Position numbers and translations under genes: made by a program
Assembly: GCA_020428815.1 (NCBI GenBank)
Contig: JAGQMC010000032.1
Span: 1 to 32,879 of the forward strand
Direction of reading: 5' to 3'
DNA length: 32,879 nt
Source: Candidatus Kaiserbacteria bacterium
Lineage (GTDB): Bacteria; Patescibacteriota; Minisyncoccia; Phycocordibacterales; UBA918
Notes under the pieces: model-generated
What the model was told of the DNA's origin: nothing
Seen by the model: only the letters and a program-made list of their open reading frames with translations
Database searches by the model: none
Shown: positions 1-6,742 of the stretch, piece after piece
Layout: every line of letters begins with the position of its first letter
Numbering within the stretch: the first letter of the stretch is position 1

Positions 1-2
1 AA

Positions 3-140
3 CCTTGGCATTATAAGGCGAGGAATGATATGAAGCTCAGCCAGCTTAGTCAAGGTGAAAGGGAGGCGGTGCGAGTAGCTAAAGAACATAACGATAAGGA
101 AACCTTACAAACAATTTTTAAGAACGCCGGCCTAGATTAA
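3..140 (+). CDS. 3' end of an unrecognised gene (5' end outside window)
   Basis: The frame is open from the first complete codon to TAA at 138-140 and gives about 45 residues, ending LQTIFKNAGLD. An internal ATG at 30 with a GAGGA-like stretch at 19-24 could start a 36-residue protein, but the frame continues upstream, so a truncated longer gene is equally likely. The segment is charged and probably helical, with no membrane span. No family is recognised. A long imperfect hairpin follows at 151-194 and separates it from the next gene. Confidence 0.45.
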   Translation, partial: PWHYKARNDMKLSQLSQGEREAVRVAKEHNDKETLQTIFKNAGLD

Positions 141-150
141 TTTACCCAAG

Positions 151-194
151 TTAGCAACAACCTGACTGCTGGCGCAGTTTGGTTGTTTTGCTAA
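151..194 (+). terminator. Long bipartite hairpin, possible transcript end
   Basis: The outer stem pairs 151-162 with 181-194, with a two-base TT bulge at 188-189. The inner stem ACTGC/GCAGT (165-169 with 174-178) closes a TGGC loop. The two stems are separated by a small TG/TT internal loop. There is no clean T-tract, so it may be a factor-dependent or processing hairpin rather than a standard intrinsic terminator. It lies directly before the GTG/ATG of the next gene. Confidence 0.45.
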
Positions 195-203
195 TATTAG
201 GTG

Positions 204-854
204 ATGAAAATAGTTTTTTGTTTGTTTTTGTTTTTTGTCACCTGCATGACGGTGGAGGCTAATGAGATTATAGTGACACAAACTACTGCTCCTTACGAAG
301 TGGTTGAGTTGAGCAATATATCAGATAAGCAAACTTATCTAGGTGAGTTGAGTAAGTACCCAATTATGTATGGATTTACTTTAACCGAGACTGATGTGTT
401 GGAAACTCAGTTGCGTCAGGTTAATAATGTTGGTGAACCGGTCCCATTTAGACTCTTGTTGATAAAGGAAAATGCGCAAGGTCGTGGAGTCGAAGAAATT
501 TTCAGATTTAATCCCACTAGTGATGATTGGGTAAAAACAAAAGATAAGTCCTTAGGCTTAACATTTTGGGAGTCAGAATCAGTTAGCTACAGTCTCGAGC
601 CGGGGGTGTATAGGATGGAGGTAAGTACACCTGAAAATATTGGCAAGTACGCTTTATTGCTAGGTGATACGGAAAAATCTGTTGGTTATTTTACTAGCCT
701 AAAGCAAGCGAGGTTCACACAGGATTTTTTTGGCTACTCAGTCTTCAGAATGCTAGCCGTTGCACCTGTATATTACACACTAGGTATCATCTTTTTATTG
801 ATGCTTATCTACAAAACTAGAAAATATAGTAGCTTAATCACCAAAAATGCTTAA
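204..854 (+). CDS. Secreted/membrane-anchored protein of unknown function, single C-terminal span
   Basis: This is a 216-residue protein. It has an N-terminal signal sequence (hydrophobic FCLFLFFVTCM, ending near VEA), about 150 extracytoplasmic residues predicted to be mostly beta, a hydrophobic span near residues 187-205 and a short basic tail KTRKYSS. The beta region has a pattern (YGFTL..., PFRLLL, LEPGVYRMEV, GKYALLLGD) reminiscent of pre-peptidase-C-like jelly-roll domains, but this is a loose resemblance. The frame also has GTG at 201. ATG 204 is preferred because a weak -10-like TAATAT (192-197) sits six bases upstream. The stop overlaps the start of the next small ORF by 8 bases, suggesting coupled translation. 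No catalytic motif is seen. Confidence 0.7.
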   Translation: MKIVFCLFLFFVTCMTVEANEIIVTQTTAPYEVVELSNISDKQTYLGELSKYPIMYGFTLTETDVLETQLRQVNNVGEPVPFRLLLIKENAQGRGVEEIFRFNPTSDDWVKTKDKSLGLTFWESESVSYSLEPGVYRMEVSTPENIGKYALLLGDTEKSVGYFTSLKQARFTQDFFGYSVFRMLAVAPVYYTLGIIFLLMLIYKTRKYSSLITKNA

Positions 855-960
855 ATTCATAATCATTAGTATCTGTGCAGTAATTCTATTTTATTTTGCC
901 AATCAAGCTTTTCAGGGTGAAATGAGTTCGGGACGAGCTATTAAAGAATTTTTCTTATAA
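847..960 (+). CDS. 37-residue single-span microprotein
   Basis: ATG 847 lies inside the 3' end of the preceding gene in another frame (8-base overlap) and TAA ends at 960. The product starts MLKFIIISICAVILFYFANQ, a transmembrane helix or signal-anchor, then a short polar tail rich in G, S, R and K. The overlap implies translational coupling, and the shared membrane location suggests that it works with the upstream protein. No family is recognised. Its reality rests on the tight overlap, the hydrophobic bias and the terminator hairpin just after the stop. Confidence 0.55.
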   Translation: MLKFIIISICAVILFYFANQAFQGEMSSGRAIKEFFL

Positions 961-964
961 AAAT

Positions 965-986
965 CCCGACATTCAAGAATGTCGGG
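965..986 (-). terminator. Intrinsic terminator shared by convergent genes
   Basis: A perfect 10-bp stem CCCGACATTC/GAATGTCGGG encloses an AA spacer (effectively a 4-nt loop). Read on the minus strand it is followed by ATTTTTAT, a good T-tract, so it mainly terminates the minus gene. On the plus strand only GGGTTTC follows, which is weaker. The minus gene's stop codon (973-975) lies inside the stem, so the last codons of that gene double as terminator. Confidence 0.75.
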
Positions 987-1668
987 TTTCAGGATTGCAT
1001 ACTACTGCAAAACGGCTACGTCTCCACCTAGCGTTCAGGTCTTTGATTAAATCGTCTGAAACTTTGTAGCTTGGAGGCATATTATTTAACGGCAGTTTTC
1101 TCATACAGGCCACAGCATCAGAAGGAGTGAATACTTTGTCACCTTCTCGAGTGGCCAGACATGGTTTAGTGAGACTGGTTTTTAAAGGACCGGTTTTAAT
1201 GTGGTTTTTTTTAATTATATTGTAGCCTAAATATAATCTATCCCCTCTTTTCACTTCCATGTAGTAGAAGAAATTTGGTTCAACTGGCAAAATGATTTTC
1301 TGGTTTTGCACGTCAAACGTAACTTCACCTTCTCTGGTTCTGGCTAGAGATATACAGCGCAATGCATGACGTTTGTCATTAAGTATGAAGTACGATACCT
1401 GGATTACTGCAATCTCCAGGCCAGGGGACTTGGTTAATTGAATCAGTTCATGGTACTCGCTCATTTGTTCCGGTTCAGCCGTAGAGTGTGCGACTATAAC
1501 AAAATCTTGCATGTCGTCACCACTAGATTCACCATTTATAATGCAAGAAATGATGTCTTCCTCGAGGGTGTCCCGATGAAATTGTAGTTCATCAATTTTA
1601 TTTTGCATGTCACTCAGTGCGCTGAATTTATTAGCCAAAGTGTCGGAAATAAATAATGTCTCGTCCAT
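973..1668 (-). CDS. Orphan cytoplasmic protein, 231 aa
   Basis: The family is not recognised. The first 50 or so residues are predicted helical and coiled-coil-like (LANKFSALSDMQNKIDELQF...). A mixed alpha/beta region follows, and then a basic C-terminus (ARWRRSRFAVVCN). There is no signal peptide or membrane span. The start is well supported: AGGAGAG lies about 5 bases before ATG on the minus strand, and a TTGACA-16-TATTCT promoter sits upstream. It is the only gene of its transcript and ends in its own terminator. Promoter strength, Shine-Dalgarno and terminator all resemble those of the other orphan units at 5.5, 6.1, 8.5, 12.8 and 13.4 kb. The function is unknown. Confidence 0.72.
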   Translation of the reverse strand: MDETLFISDTLANKFSALSDMQNKIDELQFHRDTLEEDIISCIINGESSGDDMQDFVIVAHSTAEPEQMSEYHELIQLTKSPGLEIAVIQVSYFILNDKRHALRCISLARTREGEVTFDVQNQKIILPVEPNFFYYMEVKRGDRLYLGYNIIKKNHIKTGPLKTSLTKPCLATREGDKVFTPSDAVACMRKLPLNNMPPSYKVSDDLIKDLNARWRRSRFAVVCNPETRHS

Positions 1669-1704
1669 TTTTCTCTCCTGATATTTTGTGTACTACTGTG
1701 TGCA

Positions 1705-1732
1705 AGAATATTTATTTATACTTATCTGTCAA
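1705..1732 (-). promoter_or_regulatory. Sigma70-type promoter of the minus-strand orphan gene
   Basis: On the minus strand, TTGACA (1727-1732) and TATTCT (1705-1710) are separated by 16 bases. The transcript would start near 1698 and carry a roughly 30-base leader with an AGGAGAG ribosome site. Confidence 0.65.
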
Positions 1733-1747
1733 TACAAAAGCTAAATA

Positions 1748-1776
1748 TAGACAAAATAGCAAAAAATAAGTATTAT
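1748..1776 (+). promoter_or_regulatory. Promoter of putative structured RNA
   Basis: TAGACA (1748-1753) and TATTAT (1771-1776) are spaced by exactly 17 bases. The predicted start, near 1781-1784, falls at the 5' edge of the strongly structured gene-free stretch. Confidence 0.6.
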
Positions 1777-1777
1777 A

Positions 1778-1985
1778 GCGGGCGTTCGTGGGCTAAAAGC
1801 GTCTAGGAAAATCATCCCTGCGGATGATTTTATAGCTTTTAGAGGCAGAGCGATGTATTTTGCTCCTCTCCTAGAGCAAACTACGATGCGAGCCCGGGGA
1901 GGAAGCACTTAGTAGAATCAGAGCGAAGCGAATGATTATACTTAGTGACTTGACCCAAGGCCCCTTCGGGGCCGCCTGCCTTTCT
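1778..1985 (+). ncRNA. Candidate structured non-coding RNA (no known family recognised)
   Basis: This gene-free stretch of about 200 bases has nested complementarity. An end-closing helix GCGGGCG (1778-1784) pairs with CGCCTGC (1973-1979, one G-U). GGGCT (1790-1794) pairs with AGCCC (1891-1895). CTAAAAGC (1793-1800) pairs with GCTTTTAG and encloses the perfect 10-bp hairpin AAAATCATCC-CTGC-GGATGATTTT. A 15-base arm (1906-1920 with 1933-1947, 13 of 15 paired) closes a GAGCGAAGCGAA loop. GGCCCC-TTC-GGGGCC (1959-1973) is followed by a pyrimidine tail. TCTAGGA (1802-1808) can pair with TCCTAGA (1869-1875), a possible pseudoknot. The helices overlap at a few positions, so not all can form at once. 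It does not match the conserved cores I know for RNase P, tmRNA, 4.5S or 6S RNA. It could be an independent RNA or a long typA leader. Confidence 0.5.
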
Positions 1986-2080
1986 CAACTAAAGCACAAA
2001 AGCCACGAAGAATTATTAATACCCTGCCCAGACGTTCATAAATTCGCTCTTGGACAGGATAAATTTTTATTAAAAAGTTT

Positions 2081-3865
2081 ATGTCACAGGAGATTAGAAA
2101 TATTGCGATTATCGCACACGTAGACCACGGAAAAACCACCTTGACGGATGGTTTGATGGAATTTACTGGTGCCCGAGAAGGTGACGCTTCAATGGACAAT
2201 AACGCGCTAGAACAAGAGCGTGGTATTACCATTTACGCTAAGAACACCTCTGTTGAATACAAAGGTACCAAAATCAACATCGTGGATACTCCTGGTCACG
2301 CAGACTTTGGTTCTGAAGTAGAGCGGGTACTCCGCAGCATCGACTGTGTACTTTTGGTGGTAGATGCTCAAGAAGGGCCGATGCCCCAGACGCGTTTTGT
2401 GCTTAAGAAGTCCCTCGAGTTGGGGCATCGGCCCATCGTCGTAATCAATAAAATCGATAAGCCAGCGGCTGATGTAGACCGTTGTGCTGACCAAGTGCTA
2501 GAACTCTTCTGGGAACTTGGCGCATCTGATGAGCAGTCAGAATTTCCAGTTGTGTATGCTATTGGTCGTGATGGAGTAGCAAAGCGAAATAAGGACGACG
2601 AAATGAAAGATTTGGCTCCAGTTCTAGATCTTGTACTAGAACACGTACCAGCGGCTAAGACATACACCGAAGGTGATCCACTACGAGCGCAAGTATTCAA
2701 TCTTGGCTATGACAACTTCCTAGGTCGACTAGCAGTAGCTCGTATTTACGATGGAAAGGTAACTAAAGGTCAGCAGGTGATTATCAAGCACAAGGATGCT
2801 GAAACTTGGAAAGGGAAAGTGGTTAAACTTTCTGGTTACGAAGGAGTGCGCCAAAGAGAAATTGATGAAGCTTTTGCGGGCGACATTGTCCTAATTGCTG
2901 GACTAGAAGATATTAATATTGGAGACACTATTTGTGACAGCGAAAACGCTGAACTACTTCCAGCTATCAACGTAGATGAACCGACTGTTAGTATGCAGTT
3001 CTCAGTAAACTCATCTCCTTTTGCTGGACGCGAAGGGAAGTATGTTACCTCTCGTCAAATTGGCGAACGCTTAGAAAAAGAGATGGAAATTAATGTTGGT
3101 CTACAGGTAGAATCAGCTGGCGGTGATGCTTATGATGTGCGTGGACGTGGTGAAATGCACATTGCGATTTTGTTAGAAAACATGCGTCGTGAAGGTTACG
3201 AACTATCGGTTTCTCAACCAAAGGTAATTATTAAGGAAGAAAATGGTCAAAAACTAGAACCATTTGAAGAAGTGACAGTAGATATTCCATCTGAATTTCA
3301 GGGTCCAGTCATTGAACGTCTATCAAACCGTGGCTTCATAATGCAAAACATGATTCCACACGAAAACCAGGTGCGATTATTATTTGAGGGTCCAACTCGT
3401 GGATTACTTGGTTATAAAAACCAGTTCATTATTGATACTAAGGGTGAAGGTATTTTGGCGTCACGATTTATTGAATTTCGTCCGTACGCTGGCGAGATCA
3501 AGAAACGTCAACTTGGCTCAATGATTTCTATGGAAAACGGAAAAGCGCTTGGTTTCTCACTCTGGAATCTTCAGGATCGTGGTGAACTTTACATCGGCGC
3601 TGGTACTGAAGTGTATGAAGGGATGGTAATCGGAAACACTTCTAAGGGAGAAGAGATGACAGTAAACCCAACAAAAGGAAAGGCGCTCACTAACGTTCGC
3701 GCCTCAGGAAGCGACGACGCGATTACACTAACACCGCACCGACCACTATCTATCGAGCTCGGTCTCGAAATCATGGCCGAAGACGAATTCCTAGAAGTTT
3801 GTCCAGAATCTATCCGTTTGCGTAAGCAAAAGTTGAAGGAGTCTGATAGAAAGCGGGCGAAGTAA
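2081..3865 (+). CDS. typA: GTP-binding protein TypA/BipA
   Basis: A 594-residue translational GTPase of the EF-G/LepA superfamily that acts on the ribosome, with a role in 50S assembly and stress adaptation in characterised bacteria. Residues 12-20 (AHVDHGKTT) are the P-loop, RGIT at 48-51 lies in switch I, VDTPGH at 68-73 is G3 and NKID at 123-126 is G4. Domain II, the EF-G-like domains III/V and the family C-terminal region follow in order. Length is normal for the family (about 600). The start matches the usual N-terminus (IRNIAIIAHVDHGKT) but has no Shine-Dalgarno. The gene appears monocistronic, lying between the putative RNA and the toxin-antitoxin pair. Confidence 0.97.
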   Translation: MSQEIRNIAIIAHVDHGKTTLTDGLMEFTGAREGDASMDNNALEQERGITIYAKNTSVEYKGTKINIVDTPGHADFGSEVERVLRSIDCVLLVVDAQEGPMPQTRFVLKKSLELGHRPIVVINKIDKPAADVDRCADQVLELFWELGASDEQSEFPVVYAIGRDGVAKRNKDDEMKDLAPVLDLVLEHVPAAKTYTEGDPLRAQVFNLGYDNFLGRLAVARIYDGKVTKGQQVIIKHKDAETWKGKVVKLSGYEGVRQREIDEAFAGDIVLIAGLEDINIGDTICDSENAELLPAINVDEPTVSMQFSVNSSPFAGREGKYVTSRQIGERLEKEMEINVGLQVESAGGDAYDVRGRGEMHIAILLENMRREGYELSVSQPKVIIKEENGQKLEPFEEVTVDIPSEFQGPVIERLSNRGFIMQNMIPHENQVRLLFEGPTRGLLGYKNQFIIDTKGEGILASRFIEFRPYAGEIKKRQLGSMISMENGKALGFSLWNLQDRGELYIGAGTEVYEGMVIGNTSKGEEMTVNPTKGKALTNVRASGSDDAITLTPHRPLSIELGLEIMAEDEFLEVCPESIRLRKQKLKESDRKRAK

Positions 3866-3879
3866 ACTACAGTCAACTA

Positions 3880-3907
3880 TTGAAATAATAAATTTTAGTA
3901 ATATACT
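3880..3907 (+). promoter_or_regulatory. Promoter of the toxin-antitoxin operon, predicted leaderless
   Basis: TTGAAA (3880-3885) and TATACT (3902-3907) are 16 bases apart. Only six bases separate the -10 box from ATG 3914, so transcription should begin at or next to the start codon. Confidence 0.6.
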
Positions 3908-3913
3908 GAAATT

Positions 3914-4066
3914 ATGAAAAAGTTGTCGCAAATTAGAGGGGCTTTTGTGAAAAAAAATAATAACTCCAAGAACATGGAGGCTATTAGAAAGCGAAAAATT
4001 CAAAAGGGTGCAGAAGATTTTGCTGTGCGTTTTGAAGGTGTGATGAAGGATCTGGCTAAAGGATAA
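3914..4066 (+). CDS. Small antitoxin-like protein (50 aa) of a Doc module
   Basis: ATG 3914 to TAA 4066 gives 50 residues. There is a very basic N-terminal half (MKKLSQIRG..., then EAIRKRKIQ), which could contact DNA or RNA, and an amphipathic C-terminal tail (AEDFAVRFEGVMKDLAKG) of the type that wraps a toxin. It ends 2 bases before the toxin start, and its last codons carry AAAGGA, which can serve as the toxin's ribosome site. It is much shorter than classic Phd (about 73 aa) and lacks a full recognisable Phd fold, so the antitoxin role is inferred mainly from position and size. Confidence 0.65.
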   Translation: MKKLSQIRGAFVKKNNNSKNMEAIRKRKIQKGAEDFAVRFEGVMKDLAKG

Positions 4067-4068
4067 TC

Positions 4069-4491
4069 ATGCAATATCCATCTGAAGAAGACTTCAGAGG
4101 TTTTGTGAAGGTTATACAAAAAGAAGAGTTTACTATTACAAAATATTTACCAGCAATAAGTGATGACTGGTATATTTCTGTTGCGGAGTGTATTAAATAT
4201 GCTGAAAGTACAAATCCCTATCTCAATTTAGATGTGGTACAAGAAGCCGCACGAATTTTATATAAAATAGTTAAAAAGCATGATTTAGCAGATTCAAATA
4301 AAAGATCTGCCGTTATTGGAGTGTTTCTGTTCCTACTTTTAAATGACCATGCCGTATTAGATCCAGAAAGGCTAAAGTCTGAAGCAAAAAGAATAGCTAA
4401 AACAAAGGGAAGAAAAAATGAAGATTTAATTATAAATAGAGTCACTGAGTCATTGTCTGAATTTGTTGTACATATATCCATTGACGATTAG
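4069..4491 (+). CDS. Fic/Doc-family toxin (death-on-curing type)
   Basis: A 140-residue all-alpha protein. The Fic/Doc signature is HDLADSNKR at residues 71-79, which fits the Doc variant HxxxDxNKR (H71, D75, N77, K78, R79). Phage P1 Doc has lysine where AMPylating Fic proteins have the first glycine of GNGR, and P1 Doc phosphorylates EF-Tu, so a kinase-type toxin is the better guess. The N-terminal part (YPSEEDFRGFVKVIQ...) and the helix before the motif (VVQEAARILYKIVK) match small Doc proteins. It is the second gene of a two-gene operon with a 2-base gap. The base composition is somewhat more AT-rich than typA, which may indicate transfer. Confidence 0.88.
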   Translation: MQYPSEEDFRGFVKVIQKEEFTITKYLPAISDDWYISVAECIKYAESTNPYLNLDVVQEAARILYKIVKKHDLADSNKRSAVIGVFLFLLLNDHAVLDPERLKSEAKRIAKTKGRKNEDLIINRVTESLSEFVVHISIDD

Positions 4492-4518
4492 CCATTAATT
4501 AAATAAATGTAATTTCCC

Positions 4519-4536
4519 ACTACGCCGCTGCGTAGT
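4519..4536 (+). terminator. Hairpin after the toxin gene
   Basis: The 7-bp perfect stem ACTACGC/GCGTAGT has a CGCT loop. It is followed by AAAAAG rather than a T-tract on the plus strand, so it is a weak or unusual terminator. It lies 28 bases after the toxin stop. Confidence 0.35.
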
Positions 4537-4569
4537 AAAAAGTGTAGAAGTAAATGAGGTAAAATAAAA

Positions 4570-5406
4570 TTGAATATGACACAAGCAATAATTGCAGGAT
4601 TGATTGGCCTATTGGCAGGATTTGGAATTGGGAATTGGAATGATGACGAATCAATCGAATACGGTTACCGAAACCGTGTAGATATGCAGGAGAAAATGGA
4701 AGAAATGATGGGTGGAGACACAACACCGTTGGCGGAAGATTATGTTTCAATGCGTCCAGGTGTGATGTCTCTAGCAAGTGAAACACTTTCAACCGAAGAA
4801 CAAAACGGGCTGGTTTTTATGCGAGAAGAAGAGAAGTTGGCGCGTGATGTCTACTTAAAGCTTTACGAAAAGTGGGGTATACCTATCTTCAATAACATTG
4901 CCCAAAGTGAGCAAACTCACACCGAGGCAGTAAAGGATTTGCTCGATAAATACAACCTAACCGACCCTGTAGCAGACGACACAGTTGGGGTGTTTGCTAA
5001 TGCAGATTTGGCAGATTTATATGATGAATTAGTCGCCCTGGGTGAGCAATCAAAAGAAGACGCTCTTAGAGTAGGGGCGACGATTGAAGACTTAGATATC
5101 GCAGATCTCGAGGAACAATTGGCTCTGACAGACAACGCTGATATCGCTTTGGTTTACAAAAACTTACAAAGAGGTTCACGAAATCACTTACGTTCATTTG
5201 TCGGACAGTTAGAAAATATGGGTGAAAGTTATGCTCCTGAATATATCAGTCAAAGCGAATACGACAGCATTACCGGTAGTAACCGAGAGACTGGAAATGA
5301 TGTACAGAGAGGTTGGGGAGGTAACGGAGGAAGAAGTGGTGGTAACGGTATGATGGATGGAAATGGAGGAGGAATGATGGGAGGTCAAGGAGGCGGAAGG
5401 AATTAA
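4570..5406 (+). CDS. DUF2202 ferritin-like protein, membrane-anchored or secreted
   Basis: A 278-residue protein. Residues 3-21 (MTQAIIAGLIGLLAGFGIG) form a signal-anchor helix. The DUF2202 domain covers about 75-225 and carries ferritin-like metal-ligand motifs: EEEKLARDVY, SEQTHTEAV, the DLEEQLA helix and RGSRNHLRSF. A flexible Gly/Met/Asn-rich tail follows (GGNGGRSGGNGMMDG...), which may bind metal. The family is predicted to hold a di-metal centre, but its role is not settled. The start is TTG 4570 because GAGG (4557-4560) lies 9 bases upstream. The in-frame ATG 4576 would leave 15. It is a single gene with a strong terminator. Confidence 0.88.
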   Translation: MNMTQAIIAGLIGLLAGFGIGNWNDDESIEYGYRNRVDMQEKMEEMMGGDTTPLAEDYVSMRPGVMSLASETLSTEEQNGLVFMREEEKLARDVYLKLYEKWGIPIFNNIAQSEQTHTEAVKDLLDKYNLTDPVADDTVGVFANADLADLYDELVALGEQSKEDALRVGATIEDLDIADLEEQLALTDNADIALVYKNLQRGSRNHLRSFVGQLENMGESYAPEYISQSEYDSITGSNRETGNDVQRGWGGNGGRSGGNGMMDGNGGGMMGGQGGGRN

Positions 5407-5428
5407 TTTATAAAATTCAATGCGGAAG

Positions 5429-5458
5429 GCCGGCGCCCGGAGGACGCCGGCTTTTTTT
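5429..5458 (+). terminator. Intrinsic terminator (GCCGGCG type)
   Basis: GCCGGCG (5429-5435) pairs with CGCCGGC (5445-5451) across a 9-base loop and is followed by seven T. The T-tract runs into the -35 box of the next gene. Similar cores recur at 6039 and 6683. Confidence 0.9.
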
Positions 5459-5459
5459 G

Positions 5460-5488
5460 TTGACTAATTGCAAGTGATTAAGTAGTTT
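5460..5488 (+). promoter_or_regulatory. Promoter of orphan gene at 5.5 kb
   Basis: TTGACT (5460-5465), 17 bases, then TAGTTT (5483-5488). The -35 is strong and the -10 poor. The -35 begins immediately after the preceding terminator's T-tract. Confidence 0.45.
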
Positions 5489-5524
5489 AGATTTGTTCAA
5501 CTACGCGACCGCGAGGAGTTAGAA

Positions 5525-6022
5525 ATGTTCAACGAAAAAGAAAATTCAGGCTTAGCTGTGCAGGCTGTTTATGAATATACCAAAGACGCTGATGCGCTTT
5601 GCAGGCAAGCGATGGAGCAAATTGGTGCTGTGGCAACTAGTTTGAGGTACCAAGGAAGAGTGGTTGTAAATATCACTGTTATTCACCCCTCATTTACGGT
5701 CTATGGCTCAAATGATGTTACGGAGGTTGGAGTTCATATTAATTTTGAAGATGAAATGTCAACTGAAGATGAATCTCAGTTTGCTTTGGAATTTTCATTG
5801 ATCAGTAATGAGTATCCAGAGCCAGATGCAATGAAGCTATATAATTGTGGTAATACTTATTCAATCATTCATCCAATTAATAGTGATTTCGGTAACTCTG
5901 ATTGTTGTATCGTGTTCTGCGTTTGGGCCCCAGATAAGGATGCTGATAAGTTCCTTGGTGCACTGATTCAGTCAGCAGAAATAATTTGGAGCACCTTTTT
6001 GGGTAGTCCAGTTTCATCCTGA
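5525..6022 (+). CDS. Orphan cytoplasmic protein, 165 aa
   Basis: Not recognised. The start is firm, since AGGAG (5514-5518) lies 6 bases before ATG. It is an alpha/beta protein with an N-terminal helix (AVQAVYEYTKDADALCRQAMEQIG), central strands (GRVVVNITVIHPSFTVYG, TEVGVHINFEDE) and a C-terminal helix (ADKFLGALIQSAEIIWSTFLG). There are five cysteines (C26, C122 and the cluster DCCIVFC). No signal peptide or span is seen. It has its own promoter and an 11-bp terminator, so it is a self-contained single-gene unit. Confidence 0.7.
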   Translation: MFNEKENSGLAVQAVYEYTKDADALCRQAMEQIGAVATSLRYQGRVVVNITVIHPSFTVYGSNDVTEVGVHINFEDEMSTEDESQFALEFSLISNEYPEPDAMKLYNCGNTYSIIHPINSDFGNSDCCIVFCVWAPDKDADKFLGALIQSAEIIWSTFLGSPVSS

Positions 6023-6038
6023 TATTAAGTTCTGAAGT

Positions 6039-6067
6039 GGCCGGCGAGTTTTACTCGCCGGCCTTTT
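6039..6067 (+). terminator. Intrinsic terminator (GCCGGCG type)
   Basis: A perfect 11-bp stem (6039-6049 with 6053-6063) closes a TTT loop and is followed by TTTTGTTT. The tail merges with the next gene's TTGACA. Confidence 0.92.
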
Positions 6068-6069
6068 GT

Positions 6070-6098
6070 TTGACAAAAACCACTAAAATTCATACTTT
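6070..6098 (+). promoter_or_regulatory. Promoter of orphan gene at 6.1 kb
   Basis: A perfect TTGACA (6070-6075), 17 bases, then TACTTT (6093-6098). The layout copies that of the neighbour at 5460: terminator T-tract, GT, then the -35 box. Confidence 0.5.
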
Positions 6099-6132
6099 AA
6101 AATACTGACAGTTCTTTAAAGAGGATGTGACT

Positions 6133-6666
6133 ATGAAACAAAGGATTTTTGTCCATGATGTCGGACTAAAACCACAGTTGCTGTATTTCCTTGAAGGCCT
6201 GATGAGAAAGAACCGCACACTGCCTGATAGTTGGTTTTGTCGGCTATGTTTACGAGCTCAGGTTGGGGTGATAGGTAATGATTTACCGGTTTCATATATA
6301 AACTCTGGGTGCGTACAAGGACCAGTGAGTTATTTTCGTCCGAGAAAAGTTAGGCTTTATGCCCAGGAAGTCATTAAGGTCCATGGAAAAAGTCCTCGGA
6401 TGACCGGTAAATTTTCTCGAACAAGAAATTCATGGGGATTCTTCGTTCACTTAAATTCAATTCACGGAGTTAGCTTATATTTTATTTTGTGTTCATACGG
6501 TGATGCCAATTTGGGTCCCATAGTGGAAGGTTTATTTAATGATCATGAGCAATTGATGAGTGTGGTAGTAAAACAAGTCGCTAGGCGCATTGGCTCCACA
6601 TCAATATCGGAAGCTTATGAGCAGAATGAGAAGAATGTTGAATTTTCATCGTTTTATCAGTTATGA
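6133..6666 (+). CDS. Orphan basic protein, 177 aa
   Basis: Not recognised. AGAGGA (6120-6125) is about 7 bases from ATG 6133 but only one base from the in-frame GTG 6127, so ATG 6133 is the start. The protein is basic and aromatic (SWFCRLCLRAQVGV, YFRPRKVRLYAQEV, SPRMTGKFSRTRN), with a beta-like core (GFFVHLNSIHGVSLYFILCSYGD) and a C-terminal helix. It has no signal peptide. The many Arg/Lys residues could mean nucleic-acid contact, but this is inference. It is a single-gene unit with its own promoter and terminator. Confidence 0.68.
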   Translation: MKQRIFVHDVGLKPQLLYFLEGLMRKNRTLPDSWFCRLCLRAQVGVIGNDLPVSYINSGCVQGPVSYFRPRKVRLYAQEVIKVHGKSPRMTGKFSRTRNSWGFFVHLNSIHGVSLYFILCSYGDANLGPIVEGLFNDHEQLMSVVVKQVARRIGSTSISEAYEQNEKNVEFSSFYQL

Positions 6667-6682
6667 AAAACTGATATTCATG

Positions 6683-6705
6683 GCCGGCGCGAAGCGCCGG
6701 CTTTT
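6683..6705 (+). terminator. Intrinsic terminator (GCCGGCG type)
   Basis: The 8-bp GC stem GCCGGCGC/GCGCCGGC has a GAA loop and is followed by TTTT. This is the third copy of this terminator core within 1.3 kb. Confidence 0.9.
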
Positions 6706-6742
6706 CCTTAACTTTAGCATAACTATGTTAGGATACTGCGAT

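Noticed and set aside
1870-1920. Resemblance of CCCGGGGAGGAAGCA to the SRP RNA domain IV motif
   Set aside because: The flanking CAGG, the GNRA-type loop and the asymmetric internal loop of bacterial SRP RNA are not present in the right order.
6590-6742. Upstream extension of the toroid-like protein
   Set aside because: The extension would overlap the previous gene's end and read through a strong terminator. The signal peptide begins at ATG 6743.
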